Positions 34,035 through 43,900 of a DNA stretch of 64,000 nt are shown piece by piece (position 1 is the stretch's first letter; each line of letters opens with the position of its first letter). The notes beneath the pieces were generated by a model. It made no database searches, was not told where the DNA came from, and saw only the letters and a program-made list of their open reading frames with translations. The stretch is from Streptomyces canus (GTDB lineage Bacteria; Actinomycetota; Actinomycetes; Streptomycetales; Streptomycetaceae): contig NZ_KQ948665.1 in the NCBI RefSeq assembly GCF_001514145.1, positions 124,001 through 188,000 on the forward strand, written 5' to 3'. The position numbers and the translations under genes were made by a program.

Positions 34035-34589
34035 TCACGCGCTCTTGATCGCGGAGATGTCGAAGCTCAGCTTGATCTTGTCGGAGATCAGGACGCCGCC
34101 GGTCTCCAGGGCCGCGTTCCAGGTCAGGCCCCACTCGGAGCGCTTGATCTCCGCCTTGCCCTCGAAGCCCACGCGCTCGTTGCCGAACGGGTCCTTCGCG
34201 GCGCCGTTGAACTCGAGGTCGATGGTGAGCGGCTTGGTGGTGCCGAGGATCGTCAGGTCGCCGGTGATGCGGTAGTCCTCGTCGCCGAGCGCCTCCGCCT
34301 TGGTGGAGCGGAAGGTCATCGTCGGGAACTCCTCGATCTTGAAGAAGTCCGCGCTCTTGAGGTGCCCGTCACGGTCCTCCGACCCGGTGTCGATGCTGTC
34401 CATCTTGACGTCGATGGAGGCCGTCGACGCGGACGGGTCGCCGCCGTCCAGGTGCAGCGAGCCGCTGAACTCGTCGAACTTGCCCTTGACGTTGGTGACC
34501 ATGGCGTGACGAACGGTGAAGCCGATCGTGGAGTGGGAGGCGTCGATCGTGTAGTCGCCGGTCAGCGCGGTCAGGTCGGTGTTCGTCAT
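34035..34589 (-). CDS. YceI family lipid-binding-like protein
   Basis: 184 residues from ATG 34589, with AAGGAG nine bases upstream. The YceI lipocalin-like fold is recognised from GDYTIDASHSTIGFTVRHAM, then KGKFDEFSGSLHLD, SADFFKIEEFPTMTFRST and the C-terminal RSEWGLTWNAALETGGVLIS. No signal peptide, so it is cytoplasmic, unlike many Gram-negative members. The family binds polyisoprenoid or other amphiphiles; the ligand here is unknown. The promoter region has GTTGAAC-type repeats and a canonical -35/-10. Confidence 0.93.
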   Translation of the reverse strand: MTNTDLTALTGDYTIDASHSTIGFTVRHAMVTNVKGKFDEFSGSLHLDGGDPSASTASIDVKMDSIDTGSEDRDGHLKSADFFKIEEFPTMTFRSTKAEALGDEDYRITGDLTILGTTKPLTIDLEFNGAAKDPFGNERVGFEGKAEIKRSEWGLTWNAALETGGVLISDKIKLSFDISAIKSA

Positions 34590-34610
34590 GACGTAGCTCC
34601 TTGAAGTGAG

Positions 34611-34675
34611 GATGTTGAACGTTGAACCACTCAACGCGAACGACCGTAGACCTATTCCATACAGGTTTCAACATC
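34611..34675 (-). promoter_or_regulatory. YceI promoter with GTTGAA repeats
   Basis: Minus strand: TTGAAA (complement of 34666-34671), 17-base spacer, TACGGT (complement of 34643-34648). Around it, GATGTTGAA (34611-34619) and TTCAACATC (34667-34675) are exact inverted repeats, with further GTTGAAC and CACTCAAC half-sites between 34617 and 34635. This looks like a repressor-controlled promoter. Confidence 0.6.
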
Positions 34676-34723
34676 ATCCGCGAAGTGTTGGCCTGATTGC
34701 CCGGTGGTGGTAGATGCCCCGGT

Positions 34724-37051
34724 ATGAACCCGCAGCGCAGAGCCCTCGTGCGACCCACCCGCAGAGCCGTCTTACTCGCGGCGGCGCTCCTGGCCACCGC
34801 CGCCCCGCCCGCCCGCGCCGCCACAGCCGACCCCTACGACACCGTCCGTCGGCGCTGGCTCGACATCGCCCTCGGTACCGGCTACGACCCGGCAGCGCAG
34901 CCGTACGCCGCCCGCCTCGCCGAGACCGGCGAACGCGCCCGCGGCTTCCGCGCCACCATGGCCCCGACCCCCACCTCCCTCTGGCCCGGCCAGCCCTACG
35001 ACCCCCCGGCCGGCATCACCCGGAGCTACGGCCGCCTGTGGACGATGACCCAGGCCTACGCCCAGCCGGGCACCGGCTGCACTGGTGACGAGACCCTCCT
35101 CGCGGACGTCCTCCGCGGCCTCGACCACCTCTCCGCCACCGTGTACAACCCCTCCACCACCCGCTACGGCAACTGGTGGGAATGGCAGATCGGCAGCCCA
35201 CGCCTCCTCATGGACATCGCGGCCGCTCTGTACGACCACCTCGGTCCGGACCGCGTCACGGCGGCCTGCGCCGCCGTCGACCACTTCATCCCCGACGCCA
35301 TGCTCACCGACTACTCCGGCACCTCCACCGGCGCCAACCGCGTCGACCTGTGCCGCTCCGTCGTCCTGCGCGGCATCCTCGGCAGCGCCCCCGACCGGAT
35401 CGCCCTCGCCCGCGACGCCCTCTCGCCGGTCTTCCCGTACGTCACGAAAGGCGACGGCCTCTACGCCGACGGCTCCTTCGTCCAGCACACCTGGGTCGCC
35501 TACTCCGGCACCTACGGCCAGGTACTGCTCGACGGCCTCGGTCGCCTCTTCGCCCTGCTCGCCGGGTCCGAGTGGGAGGTGACCGACCCGCACCGGCAGA
35601 CCGTCCTCGACAGCGTCGAGCGCGCCTACGCCCCGCTGATCCACGACGGACTGGTGATGGACAGCGTCAACGGCCGTGCCATCAGCCGCGGTCACCTCAA
35701 GGGCGACGACCGCCACGTCCTGCGCGGCGACCACTTCCACGGCCAGGGGATCATCGCCGCCATCGCGCTGCTGGCCGGCGGAGCGAGCGAGGAGGAGCGG
35801 TTCCGCTGGTACGGACTGGTGAAGGGCTGGATCGAACGGGACACCGTCACACCGATCCTGACGGCACCCCAGTTCGACGTGGCCGACCTCGCCCGGCTGC
35901 ACGCGGTGGCCGCGTCCCCCGTCCCCGCCACCCCCGAACCCGTCGGGCACACGCTCTTCGCCGCCATGGACAGGGCCGTCCACTGCCGCCCCGGATTCGT
36001 CGCGAACATCGCCATGGCGAGCGACCGCATCGCCGCCTACGAATGCGGCAACGGCGAGAACCCGCGAGGCTGGCACACCGGCGCCGGAATGCTCTCCTGG
36101 TGGGCCGACGGCCGGGCCGACCAGTACACGGACTGGTACTGGCCGACCGTCGACTGGTACCGCCTCCCCGGCACGACCGTCTCCACGAAACGTCTTGCCG
36201 ACCGGGCCGGCGGCGAGTGGGGCGAGCCCAAGCCGGACGTCCGCTGGGTCGGCGGCGCGACCGACGGTGAGTACGCGGCGATCGGCCAGCACCTGAAGGG
36301 ACTGGAGTCGACTCTGCAGGCCCGCAAGTCGTGGTTCTGCGTCGCGGACGCGGTGATCTGCCTCGGCGCGGGCATCACCTGCACCGACGCCGTCCCCGTC
36401 GAGACCGTCGTCGACAACCGCAACCTGGGGGAGGGCGGGACCCAGTCCTTCGTACGGGGACGGGGCTGGGCGCACCTGGAGGGGCACGGAGGCTGGCTCG
36501 TCCCCGGCGACCTGCGCGCCCTGCGCGAGGACCGCACCGGCGCCTGGTCCGACATCAACACCTCCAGTACGACCGAACGACGCACCCGGCGCTGGCAGAC
36601 CCTCTGGCTCGACCACGGCACCGACCCCGTGGACGCCTCGTACACCTATGTCCTGATGCCCGGGGCCTCCCGTCACGCCGTCGCCGCCCGCGCCGCCGAC
36701 CGCCACTGGCTGTCGGTCCTCGCCAACGACAGCGTGTGCCAGGCGGTCCGCGTCGACCGCCTGGGGCTGACCGCCGCGAACTTCTGGCGGGCCGGCACCG
36801 CGGGTCCGCTCACCGCGTCGGCCGGGGCGAGCGTGATGGTCCGCCGCAGGGGTCGTACCGCTACGCTCTCCGTGGCCGAGCCACCCCGTTCGGGCGAACC
36901 GCTGGAGATCATCTGGAACCGTCCCGTGCGCTCGGTCGTACGGGCCGACGACACGGTGGAAATCCGCGCCACGGGCCGCCTGCTGCACCTGCGTGTCACC
37001 CCGGGGACGGCATGCGCCACGCATGGATGTGAGGTGACTCTCACGCCCTGA
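34724..37051 (+). CDS. Secreted polysaccharide lyase family 8
   Basis: Exported lyase of the hyaluronate/chondroitin/xanthan lyase family, 775 residues, cutting uronic-acid-containing polysaccharides by beta-elimination. The N-terminus has a twin-arginine-like signal (PTRRAVLLAAALLATAAPPA, cleavage near ARA-AT). The N-terminal alpha/alpha toroid has the catalytic region: NWWEWQIGSPR near 153-163 and DGSFVQHTWVAYSGTYGQV near 258-276 with the conserved His and Tyr. C-terminal beta-sandwich domains follow (WFCVADAVICLGAGI, YTYVLMPGAS). Codon 17 is TTA (34772-34774), so translation should depend on the bldA leucine tRNA. Start ATG 34724. Exact substrate not determinable. Confidence 0.9.
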   Translation: MNPQRRALVRPTRRAVLLAAALLATAAPPARAATADPYDTVRRRWLDIALGTGYDPAAQPYAARLAETGERARGFRATMAPTPTSLWPGQPYDPPAGITRSYGRLWTMTQAYAQPGTGCTGDETLLADVLRGLDHLSATVYNPSTTRYGNWWEWQIGSPRLLMDIAAALYDHLGPDRVTAACAAVDHFIPDAMLTDYSGTSTGANRVDLCRSVVLRGILGSAPDRIALARDALSPVFPYVTKGDGLYADGSFVQHTWVAYSGTYGQVLLDGLGRLFALLAGSEWEVTDPHRQTVLDSVERAYAPLIHDGLVMDSVNGRAISRGHLKGDDRHVLRGDHFHGQGIIAAIALLAGGASEEERFRWYGLVKGWIERDTVTPILTAPQFDVADLARLHAVAASPVPATPEPVGHTLFAAMDRAVHCRPGFVANIAMASDRIAAYECGNGENPRGWHTGAGMLSWWADGRADQYTDWYWPTVDWYRLPGTTVSTKRLADRAGGEWGEPKPDVRWVGGATDGEYAAIGQHLKGLESTLQARKSWFCVADAVICLGAGITCTDAVPVETVVDNRNLGEGGTQSFVRGRGWAHLEGHGGWLVPGDLRALREDRTGAWSDINTSSTTERRTRRWQTLWLDHGTDPVDASYTYVLMPGASRHAVAARAADRHWLSVLANDSVCQAVRVDRLGLTAANFWRAGTAGPLTASAGASVMVRRRGRTATLSVAEPPRSGEPLEIIWNRPVRSVVRADDTVEIRATGRLLHLRVTPGTACATHGCEVTLTP

Positions 37052-37202
37052 CTTTGTCAGACCTCTACAAGCGGCAGCCCCCCTGAGCAGTCAGAACGCC
37101 TGCATGCCTCCCGGGTTCTGTTCAGTGGCACCAGGAAAACGGGCCGGAGACTGTGAGGAGTCGACGGCTCGCATTCCTCGCGGGTCTTCGTAAGGTCACT
37201 AC

Positions 37203-38822
37203 ATGACCGTTTTGGATGAGGCGCCGGGTGAGACGACGGGCGAGCTGACGGGTGAGCCGTCGGGTGAGCCGACGGACGCGCGCGGACGGGTGGCCGAACT
37301 GCACGTGATCCGTGCGGCGGCCCTGGCCGGCCCCAGCGAGAAGGCGACCGAGGCGCAGCACGCCAAGGGCAAGCTGACCGCACGGGAGCGCATCGAGCTG
37401 CTCCTCGACGCGGGTTCCTTCCAGGAGGTCGAGCAGCTTCGCCGGCACCGGGCGACCGGGTTCGGCCTGGAGGCCAAGAAGCCGTACACCGACGGTGTCA
37501 TCACCGGCTGGGGCACGGTGGAGGGCCGTACGGTCTTCGTCTACGCCCACGACTTCCGCATCTTCGGCGGCGCGCTGGGCGAGGCCCACGCCACGAAGAT
37601 CCACAAGATCATGGACATGGCCATCGCGGCGGGAGCGCCTCTGGTCTCCCTGAACGACGGCGCGGGCGCCCGTATCCAGGAAGGCGTCTCCGCCCTCGCG
37701 GGCTACGGCGGCATCTTCCAGCGCAACACCAAGGCGTCGGGTGTCATCCCGCAGATCTCGGTGATGCTCGGCCCGTGCGCCGGCGGCGCGGCCTACTCGC
37801 CCGCCCTGACGGACTTCGTCTTCATGGTCCGCGAGACGTCCCAGATGTTCATCACGGGACCGGATGTGGTGAAGGCGGTGACGGGCGAGGAGATCACCCA
37901 GAACGGCCTCGGCGGCGCGGACGTGCACGCCGAGACGTCCGGTGTCTGCCACTTCGCCTACGACGACGAGGAGACGTGCCTCGCCGAGGTGCGCTACCTG
38001 CTGTCGATGCTCCCGCAGAACAACCGGGAGAACCCGCCGCGCGTGGAGTCCGCGGACGCCGCCGACCGGCGCGGCGACGTGCTGCTCGACCTGGTACCGG
38101 CGGACGGCAACCGGCCGTACGACATGACCAAGGTCATCGAGGAGATCGTCGACGACGGCGACTACCTGGAGGTCCACGAGCGCTGGGCCCGCAACATCAT
38201 CTGCGCGCTGGCCCGGCTCGACGGCCAGGTCGTCGGCATCGTGGCCAACCAGCCCTCCTCGCTCGCCGGTGTCCTGGACATCGAGGCGTCGGAAAAAGCT
38301 GCGCGCTTTGTCCAGATGTGTGACGCTTTTAACATCCCGATCGTCACTTTCCTGGACGTCCCCGGGTTCCTTCCGGGCGTCGACCAGGAGCACGGCGGAA
38401 TCATCCGCCACGGCGCCAAGCTGCTGTACGCGTACTGCAACGCCACCGTGCCGAGGATCTCCCTGATCCTGCGCAAGGCCTACGGCGGGGCCTACATCGT
38501 CATGGACAGCCAGTCCATCGGCGCGGACCTCACCTACGCCTGGCCGACGAACGAGATCGCGGTGATGGGAGCCGAAGGTGCCGCCAACGTCATCTTCAGG
38601 CGTCAGATCGCCGAGGCCGAGGACCCCGAGGCCATGCGGGCCCGCATGGTCAAGGAGTACAAGTCCGAGCTGATGCACCCGTACTACGCGGCGGAGCGCG
38701 GCCTGGTGGACGACGTCATCGACCCGGCGGAGACCCGCGAGGTCCTGATCCGGTCCCTGGCGATGCTCCAGTCGAAGCACGCCGACCTGCCCTCCCGTAA
38801 GCACGGCAACCCTCCGCAGTAA
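37203..38822 (+). CDS. accB: Acyl-CoA carboxylase beta subunit
   Basis: Carboxyltransferase subunit (539 residues) of the acyl-CoA carboxylase that makes malonyl-CoA and methylmalonyl-CoA for fatty acid and polyketide synthesis. Two crotonase-like halves are visible, with oxyanion motifs in GPCAGGAAYSPALTDF and RKAYGGAYIVMDSQSIG. The isoleucine in GGAYIVM (residue about 432) is the AccB-type specificity residue; PccB has aspartate there. This supports an enzyme also accepting acetyl-CoA. The N-terminal 25 residues are Glu/Gly/Thr-rich. accE follows after 57 bases; the biotinylated alpha subunit is not in this window. Confidence 0.94.
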   Translation: MTVLDEAPGETTGELTGEPSGEPTDARGRVAELHVIRAAALAGPSEKATEAQHAKGKLTARERIELLLDAGSFQEVEQLRRHRATGFGLEAKKPYTDGVITGWGTVEGRTVFVYAHDFRIFGGALGEAHATKIHKIMDMAIAAGAPLVSLNDGAGARIQEGVSALAGYGGIFQRNTKASGVIPQISVMLGPCAGGAAYSPALTDFVFMVRETSQMFITGPDVVKAVTGEEITQNGLGGADVHAETSGVCHFAYDDEETCLAEVRYLLSMLPQNNRENPPRVESADAADRRGDVLLDLVPADGNRPYDMTKVIEEIVDDGDYLEVHERWARNIICALARLDGQVVGIVANQPSSLAGVLDIEASEKAARFVQMCDAFNIPIVTFLDVPGFLPGVDQEHGGIIRHGAKLLYAYCNATVPRISLILRKAYGGAYIVMDSQSIGADLTYAWPTNEIAVMGAEGAANVIFRRQIAEAEDPEAMRARMVKEYKSELMHPYYAAERGLVDDVIDPAETREVLIRSLAMLQSKHADLPSRKHGNPPQ

Positions 38823-38879
38823 CCCCGCGGACCCTCCGCGACACCCTCGCGGAAACCTCTCTCACGGAGACTGTGACCT

Positions 38880-39071
38880 ATGAGCACCCCTGACATCCGC
38901 GTCGAGAAGGGCCACGCCGAGCCCGAGGAAGTCGCCGCCATCACGGCGATCCTCCTGGCTCGCGCGGCGGCCGCCCCGTCGTCCACCCCGGCCCACCGAG
39001 CCCGCCCCAAGGCCGGCTGGCGCCGCCTGGAGCGCGAGGGCGGCTTCCGCGCCCCGCACAGCTGGCACTGA
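38880..39071 (+). CDS. accE: Acyl-CoA carboxylase epsilon subunit
   Basis: Small (63 residues) subunit that stimulates the AccB-containing carboxylase complex. The N-terminal helix DIRVEKGHAEPEEVAAITAI is typical of the family, as are the Ala/Pro-rich linker and the C-terminal GWRRLEREGGF with final SWH. ATG 38880 follows an upstream purine stretch (ACGGAGACTG). Cotranscribed with accB; a very strong terminator follows. Confidence 0.92.
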   Translation: MSTPDIRVEKGHAEPEEVAAITAILLARAAAAPSSTPAHRARPKAGWRRLEREGGFRAPHSWH

Positions 39072-39078
39072 GCCCTCA

Positions 39079-39128
39079 GACAACGCCTAGGGCCCCCTCT
39101 CGACAGAGAGGGGGCCCTAGGCGTTGTC
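39079..39128 (+). terminator. 23-bp perfect terminator after accBE
   Basis: Positions 39079-39101 and 39106-39128 are perfectly complementary over 23 bp with a GACA loop, eight bases after the accE stop. No T-run, as is common in Streptomyces. It is also the border to the convergent conservon genes. Confidence 0.9.
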
Positions 39129-39129
39129 A

Positions 39130-39175
39130 GGGGCGCGGGGCTGTATCGATTTGCGGCTCCGCCGCGTGGGCGCGA
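39130..39175. repeat. Dispersed Streptomyces repeat (GGGGCGCGGGGCTGT type)
   Basis: The segment begins GGGGCGCGGGGCTGTATCGA, continues with a GCGGCTCCGCCGC palindrome, and ends GGGCGCGA. I recognise this as a recurrent intergenic element of Streptomyces chromosomes. It lies between the convergent accBE and cvn2 units. Its opening shares GGGGCGCGGGG with the repeat pair at 56066 and 56208. Confidence 0.55.
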
Positions 39176-39232
39176 GCAAGCACAGGGCTGCCCGCAGACG
39201 GCACACAACCGTCCGAGGCAGCCCCGTAGCCG

Positions 39233-39814
39233 TTACCGCAAGCGAGCCATCAACGCGTGCTCGACCAACGTGATGAGAGCGGACTTCGCATCTGCCCGGT
39301 GCCGCGCGTCCGTCGTGATGATCGGAGTGTCCGGCCCGATCTGCAGAGCCTCCCGCACCTCGTCCGGGTTGTACGGCTGCTGCCCGTCGAACCCGTTCAG
39401 GGCGATCACAAAAGGAAGCCCCGAGTTCTCGAAGTAGTCGACCGCCGGGAAGCAGTCGGCAAGGCGCCTCGTGTCAACGAGGACGATCGCACCGATGGCA
39501 CCGCGGACCAGGTCGTCCCACATGAACCAGAAGCGGTCCTGACCGGGCGTACCGAAGAGGTACAGGATCAGGTCCTGGTCCAGGGTGATGCGGCCGAAGT
39601 CCATGGCGACCGTGGTGGTCGTCTTGTCACCGGTGTGGGTGAGGTCGTCGATGCCCGCCGACGCGGATGTCATCACGGCCTCTGTGCGCAGCGGGTTGAT
39701 CTCCGAAACGGCCCCGACGAACGTGGTCTTGCCCACGCCGAAGCCACCCGCCACCACGATCTTCGCCGAGGTGGTGGAGCGGGAAGGACCGCCGCTAGAG
39801 CTTGCGAAGTCCAC
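39233..39814 (-). CDS. cvnD2: Conservon GTPase CvnD (cvn2)
   Basis: Small Ras/Mgl-like GTPase, 193 residues. The P-loop is GGFGVGKTTF, switch/G3 region LYLFGTPGQDRFWFMWDDL and the G4-like NGFDGQ. In conservons it associates with the CvnA/B/C proteins at the membrane, in a way likened to eukaryotic G-protein signalling. It is the last gene of cvnA-B-C-D on the minus strand and overlaps cvnC2 by 20 bases. A 116-nt stretch (39543-39658) is identical to cvnD1. The number 2 follows the S. coelicolor order from memory. Confidence 0.93.
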   Translation of the reverse strand: MDFASSSGGPSRSTTSAKIVVAGGFGVGKTTFVGAVSEINPLRTEAVMTSASAGIDDLTHTGDKTTTTVAMDFGRITLDQDLILYLFGTPGQDRFWFMWDDLVRGAIGAIVLVDTRRLADCFPAVDYFENSGLPFVIALNGFDGQQPYNPDEVREALQIGPDTPIITTDARHRADAKSALITLVEHALMARLR

Positions 39815-40385
39815 TGAGCACCCTTTCGAGCAGTGTCACGTCTGGCTGGCCGCCGGCGTTCTCGTCGCCGCCGGGCTGATGGATGGCGACCAGGCCCGCC
39901 TCCGCCAAGTCGGCGACGAGGATCCTGGCCACGCCGAGGGGGATGGTCAGCAACGCCGAGATCTCGGCTACCGACTTGATCTCCCGGCAGAGGTTGCAGA
40001 TCCGCTGATGCTCGGGCAAATGGCCCTGCATCTGGTGCGGCTGCGCGGTGGTGTGCACCAGCGCCTCGATGGCGAGCTGGTAGCGCGGGCGGGTACGGCC
40101 GCCCGTCATGGCGTACGGGCGCACCAGGGGATTGCTGGCGCCTCCCGCGGGTGAAGGCTCAGGGGTGCGTCGCTGCGGCTGCACGGGCTGGATGCGCGGG
40201 GCGGGCGGCTGGTCGTACGGCGACGGCCCGGGACCCTGCGGGCCCTGGGGCGCGTACGGCTGCTGACGCCGCTGGCTGGGTGCGGAGGGGAAGTTGTAGC
40301 GGTTCGGGTTCTGGGAACCGTCGTTCTGACCCTGGCCAGGGCCGTACGACCAATTGCCAGATGAACCACCTGGGGGTGTTGCCAC
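39795..40385 (-). CDS. cvnC2: Conservon DUF742 protein CvnC (cvn2)
   Basis: 196 residues. GTG 40385 is chosen because GGAGGAGAG lies directly upstream. The N-terminal half is a disordered Pro/Gln/Gly-rich stretch with an RRQQPYAPQGPQGPGP segment; the C-terminal half is the DUF742 winged-helix domain, starting LVRPYAMTGGRTRPR and including GVARILVADLAEAGLVAIHQ. The domain has a pair of cysteines (ICNLCREIK). Function within the conservon complex is not known in detail. The 20-base overlap with cvnD2 implies translational coupling. Confidence 0.9.
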   Translation of the reverse strand: MATPPGGSSGNWSYGPGQGQNDGSQNPNRYNFPSAPSQRRQQPYAPQGPQGPGPSPYDQPPAPRIQPVQPQRRTPEPSPAGGASNPLVRPYAMTGGRTRPRYQLAIEALVHTTAQPHQMQGHLPEHQRICNLCREIKSVAEISALLTIPLGVARILVADLAEAGLVAIHQPGGDENAGGQPDVTLLERVLSGLRKL

Positions 40386-40486
40386 TTTCTCTCCTCCTCC
40401 GACTGTGCCGGGGCACCCATCACGCTGTGTGGAGCCGCGTCCCGAAACCTTACGGCCCCGGGACGCCAAAACGCACCGTCTGTCTG

Positions 40487-40909
40487 TCAGTTGAGCAAGC
40501 TGCCCTGGAGCTCCGCACGCAGATCGGGCGTCAGGACCGAACCGGCTCGGTCCACCAGGAGGGCCATCTCGTACCCAATGAGGCCGATGTCCGCCTCGGG
40601 GTGCGCGAGGACCGCGAGCGAGGAACCGTCGGATACGGACATGATGAACAGGAATCCCCGCTCCATCTCCACAACCGTCTGATTCACGGCGCCGCCCTCG
40701 AAGATGCGCGAGGCACCCGCGGTCAGCGAGGTCAGACCGGAGGCGACGGCCGCAAGCTGGTCGGCCCGGTCGCGCGGAAAGCCTTCGGACATCGCCAGAA
40801 GGAGTCCGTCGGCGGAGACCACCACGGTGTGGGACACCCCCGGGGTGTTGTCCACGAAGTTGGTGATCAACCAGTTCAGGTTCTGCGCCGCCTGGCTCAT
40901 CGGGCTCAC
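40487..40909 (-). CDS. cvnB2: Conservon Roadblock/LC7 protein CvnB (cvn2)
   Basis: 140-residue Roadblock/LC7-domain protein, expected to bind the GTPase CvnD. Body: NLNWLITNFVDNTPGVSHTV, then VSADGLLLAMSEGF and DQLAAVASGLTSLTAGASRI. GTG 40909 gives MSPMSQAAQ with AGGAG at an ideal seven-base spacing; ATG 40900 is possible but 16 bases away from that site. The start directly follows the cvnA2 stop (TAGTGTG). Very similar to cvnB1. Confidence 0.9.
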   Translation of the reverse strand: MSPMSQAAQNLNWLITNFVDNTPGVSHTVVVSADGLLLAMSEGFPRDRADQLAAVASGLTSLTAGASRIFEGGAVNQTVVEMERGFLFIMSVSDGSSLAVLAHPEADIGLIGYEMALLVDRAGSVLTPDLRAELQGSLLN

Positions 40910-40910
40910 A

Positions 40911-43900
40911 CTAACGCTCCTGGTTGTAGGTGCTGTCAGAACCGAAGCCCTGACCGTTCGTTTCACTGCCGGCGTTGCGGCCCCGCTGGACACCGCGACG
41001 CAGATTGCTCAGCCTGCCCCGGACGTCCTCGGGAGCACGGGAGACCGATGGGCCCCCCTGGGGGGTGGATTCGGCGGCTCCCTCGACCAGGTTGGCCTTG
41101 GGCACCCGCCGCGGCAGACCGGAGGAGGTGACCCCGCCCGCCTTGGGCTTCCGGAGCTGGGAGGCCTGCTGCCACCGCGCGTCGTTGGCCGAGCGCCAGG
41201 ATTCGCCGCCGCCGTTGCTCTCCGGCGCGGAGGCCGACGGCTCCTGGGTCGCGTGCCGCGTGCCGTTCGAGCTGTTGGCGCCGCTTCCGGTGGAGCCACG
41301 GCGGGGGAGCCCGGCGTCGGTCATCTCGTGACCCACGGTGGCGGGGGCCGGCCCCGGACGTTCGAAGCCTACGCGGTCGCGCTCACTCACGTCAGCGGCC
41401 TGCACAGATTCCGCTTCCGGAGCGTACTGGTCCGGGTAGCCGTTCTGGTAACCGTCCGCCTGCGGCCAGTCATCCTGGTAGCGGCGCTCCTCGAATCCCG
41501 AGAAGGTCTCCGGCGCGGCCGCGTGCACCGGCGCGGGCTCCTCCTGGACCGGCTCCGTATAGGAGGGCTCCGGGTAGCCGCCGTTGGGGGAGAAGGTGTC
41601 GTTCTGCGGCAGGCCGCCGTTCTGCGCGAAGTACGGCTCGTCGTACGCCGGGCGCTTCGGCTCCTCGTACGCCGTCTGCCGCTGCTCCTCGTACGGCGCC
41701 TGCTGCGCCTCCTCGTACGACGTCTGCTGGTCGTACGCGGCGGGCTGCTGCTCCGGGAAGCCGCTCCGGCCGTTGTCGTAACCGGTCTGCGGGGCGCTCT
41801 GGGGAGCGTCGAACGCTTCGGTGTACGACGGGTTCGGACCCTGGAGAGCGGGCGGCTCGCCGCCGTTCTGGGACTCCAGGGCCGCGCGGCGCTCCTCGCG
41901 CATCAGGGAGCGGCCGACCGGGTCCAGCTCGCGTATGTCGTCCGGGACCTCGGAGTAGCGGCTGTCGTCGAAGCCGAGCTCCGCGGCCGTACGCATCGGC
42001 AGGCCGTTGTTGAAGTTCTCGCCGCCGAAGTTCTGCTCCGGGATGATCTGCGAGACCGTGAACTCGTCACGGTCCGGCTGGTGCTCGCCGCCGCCGCCGT
42101 GGGTGATCGCGTCCGGCAGCATGACCAGCGAGGTGGTGCCGGCCTGCTCGCCCGAGGGGCGCAGCTGGACGCGGATGCCGTGCCGGTCGGACAGCCGGCC
42201 GACCACGAACAGGCCCATGCGCTGGGAGATCGCGGCGTCCACGGTCGGCGGGTTGGCCAGCTTGTGGTTGATGTCCGCGAAGTCCTCGGCGGTGAGGCCG
42301 ATGCCCTTGTCGTGGATCTCGATCATGACGCGGCCGTCGGGGAGACGGGTCGCGGTCACGCGGACCTTGGTCTGCGGGGAGGAGAACGTCGTGGCGTTCT
42401 CCAGGAGCTCGGCGAGCAGGTGCACGAGGTCGGTGACCGCGCGGCCGTGGATCTCGGCCTCCGGGACGCCGGACAGCTCGATGCGCTCGTACTGCTCCAC
42501 CTCGGAGGAGGCGGCGCGCAGCACGTCGACCAGCGGGACCGGCTGGTCCCAGCGGCGGCCGGGCTCCTCGCCGGCGAGGACCAGGAGGTTCTCGCCGTTG
42601 CGGCGCATACGGGTCGCGAGGTGGTCCAGGCGGAAGAGGTTCTCCAGCTGGTCCGGGTCTGCCTCGTTGTTCTCCAGGTCGGTGATCAGGGTCAGCTGGC
42701 CCTCGATCAGCGACTGGTTGCGCCGGGACAGGTTGGTGAAGATCGCGTTGATGTTGCCCCGCAGCAGGGCCTGCTCGGAGGCGAGTCGTACGGCCTCGCG
42801 GTGGACCTGGTCGAAGGCGCGGGCGACCTCGCCGATCTCGTCCTTGGTGTTGATCGGGATCGGGGCGACCCGGGTGTCGACGCGGCCGGGGTCGGTGCGC
42901 GAGAGCTGGTCGACCAGCATCGGCAGGCGCTGCTCGGCGATGCCGAAGGCGGCGTTGCGCAGCTGGCGCATCGAGCGGGACATCTGGCGGGCGACCGCAC
43001 CGGCCAGGATGAACGCGAGGAGCAGGGCGACCACGACGGCGGCACCCACGATGAACGCGTCGCGCTTGGCGTCGTCGGCGATGCTCGCGGCCTCGTTCAC
43101 CGCGGTGTCGGCCAGGTCGGTCTCGATCTGGCGGTACGCGTTGTACTTGAGGGTGTTGACCGCCCACCAGTTCTCGGCGGTGATGCCGTCCTTGCCGAGC
43201 GCCTCACGGGCGCTCTCGTCCATCGACGGCAGCTGGGCGAGGCTGGAGACCATGTCCACGGGGTTGGACGGCGGCGGGACGTAGTTCGGGTTCTTGGCCG
43301 CCGCCTCCTTCGCGAGCGCCGCGCCCTCGGCCTGGATCTGCTTCTTCGCGGTGTCGAGCTTCGCCGCGTCGGCCTCGGTGCCGCCGCCGACGTACTCCTC
43401 GACGGCGATGCCCTCCAGATACGCGTACGAGGAGAGGGCGACCTTCTGGCTGGCGAAGCTGCTCAGCCCGGGGCCGGGCTTGATCAGCAGGTGCATGCCG
43501 ATGGAGCGCTGCAGCGACAGGGCCGCCTTGGTGAGCTCGATGGCGTAGACGGTACGGCCGTAGCTGGTGATGTTGCCGGTGCCCAGGCCGAGCTCGTTGG
43601 CGAACTCCGTCAGCGGGTGCGCGATCTGGGTGTAGCCCTCTTCGGTCTTCACGCCGGTGAGCTTGGAGGAGGTGTAGGCGCCCGCGCGCAGCGTCTGGAG
43701 CCCTCCCTCGCCGTCCCGGAACAGCGTGAGGCGGCGCTGCAGGCCCGCCTTCTGCGGCATGTTCTGGGCGGCCTCGTCGAAGGCGTCCGCGGCCTCGTCG
43801 GTCTTCTTGCGGGCGGCGACGACCGTGGCGTTGTCCTGGCCCTGGCCGCTCAGCAGCGGGGCGGCGGTGCTGTCGCGCTCGTTGTAGAGGGCGTCGGCGT

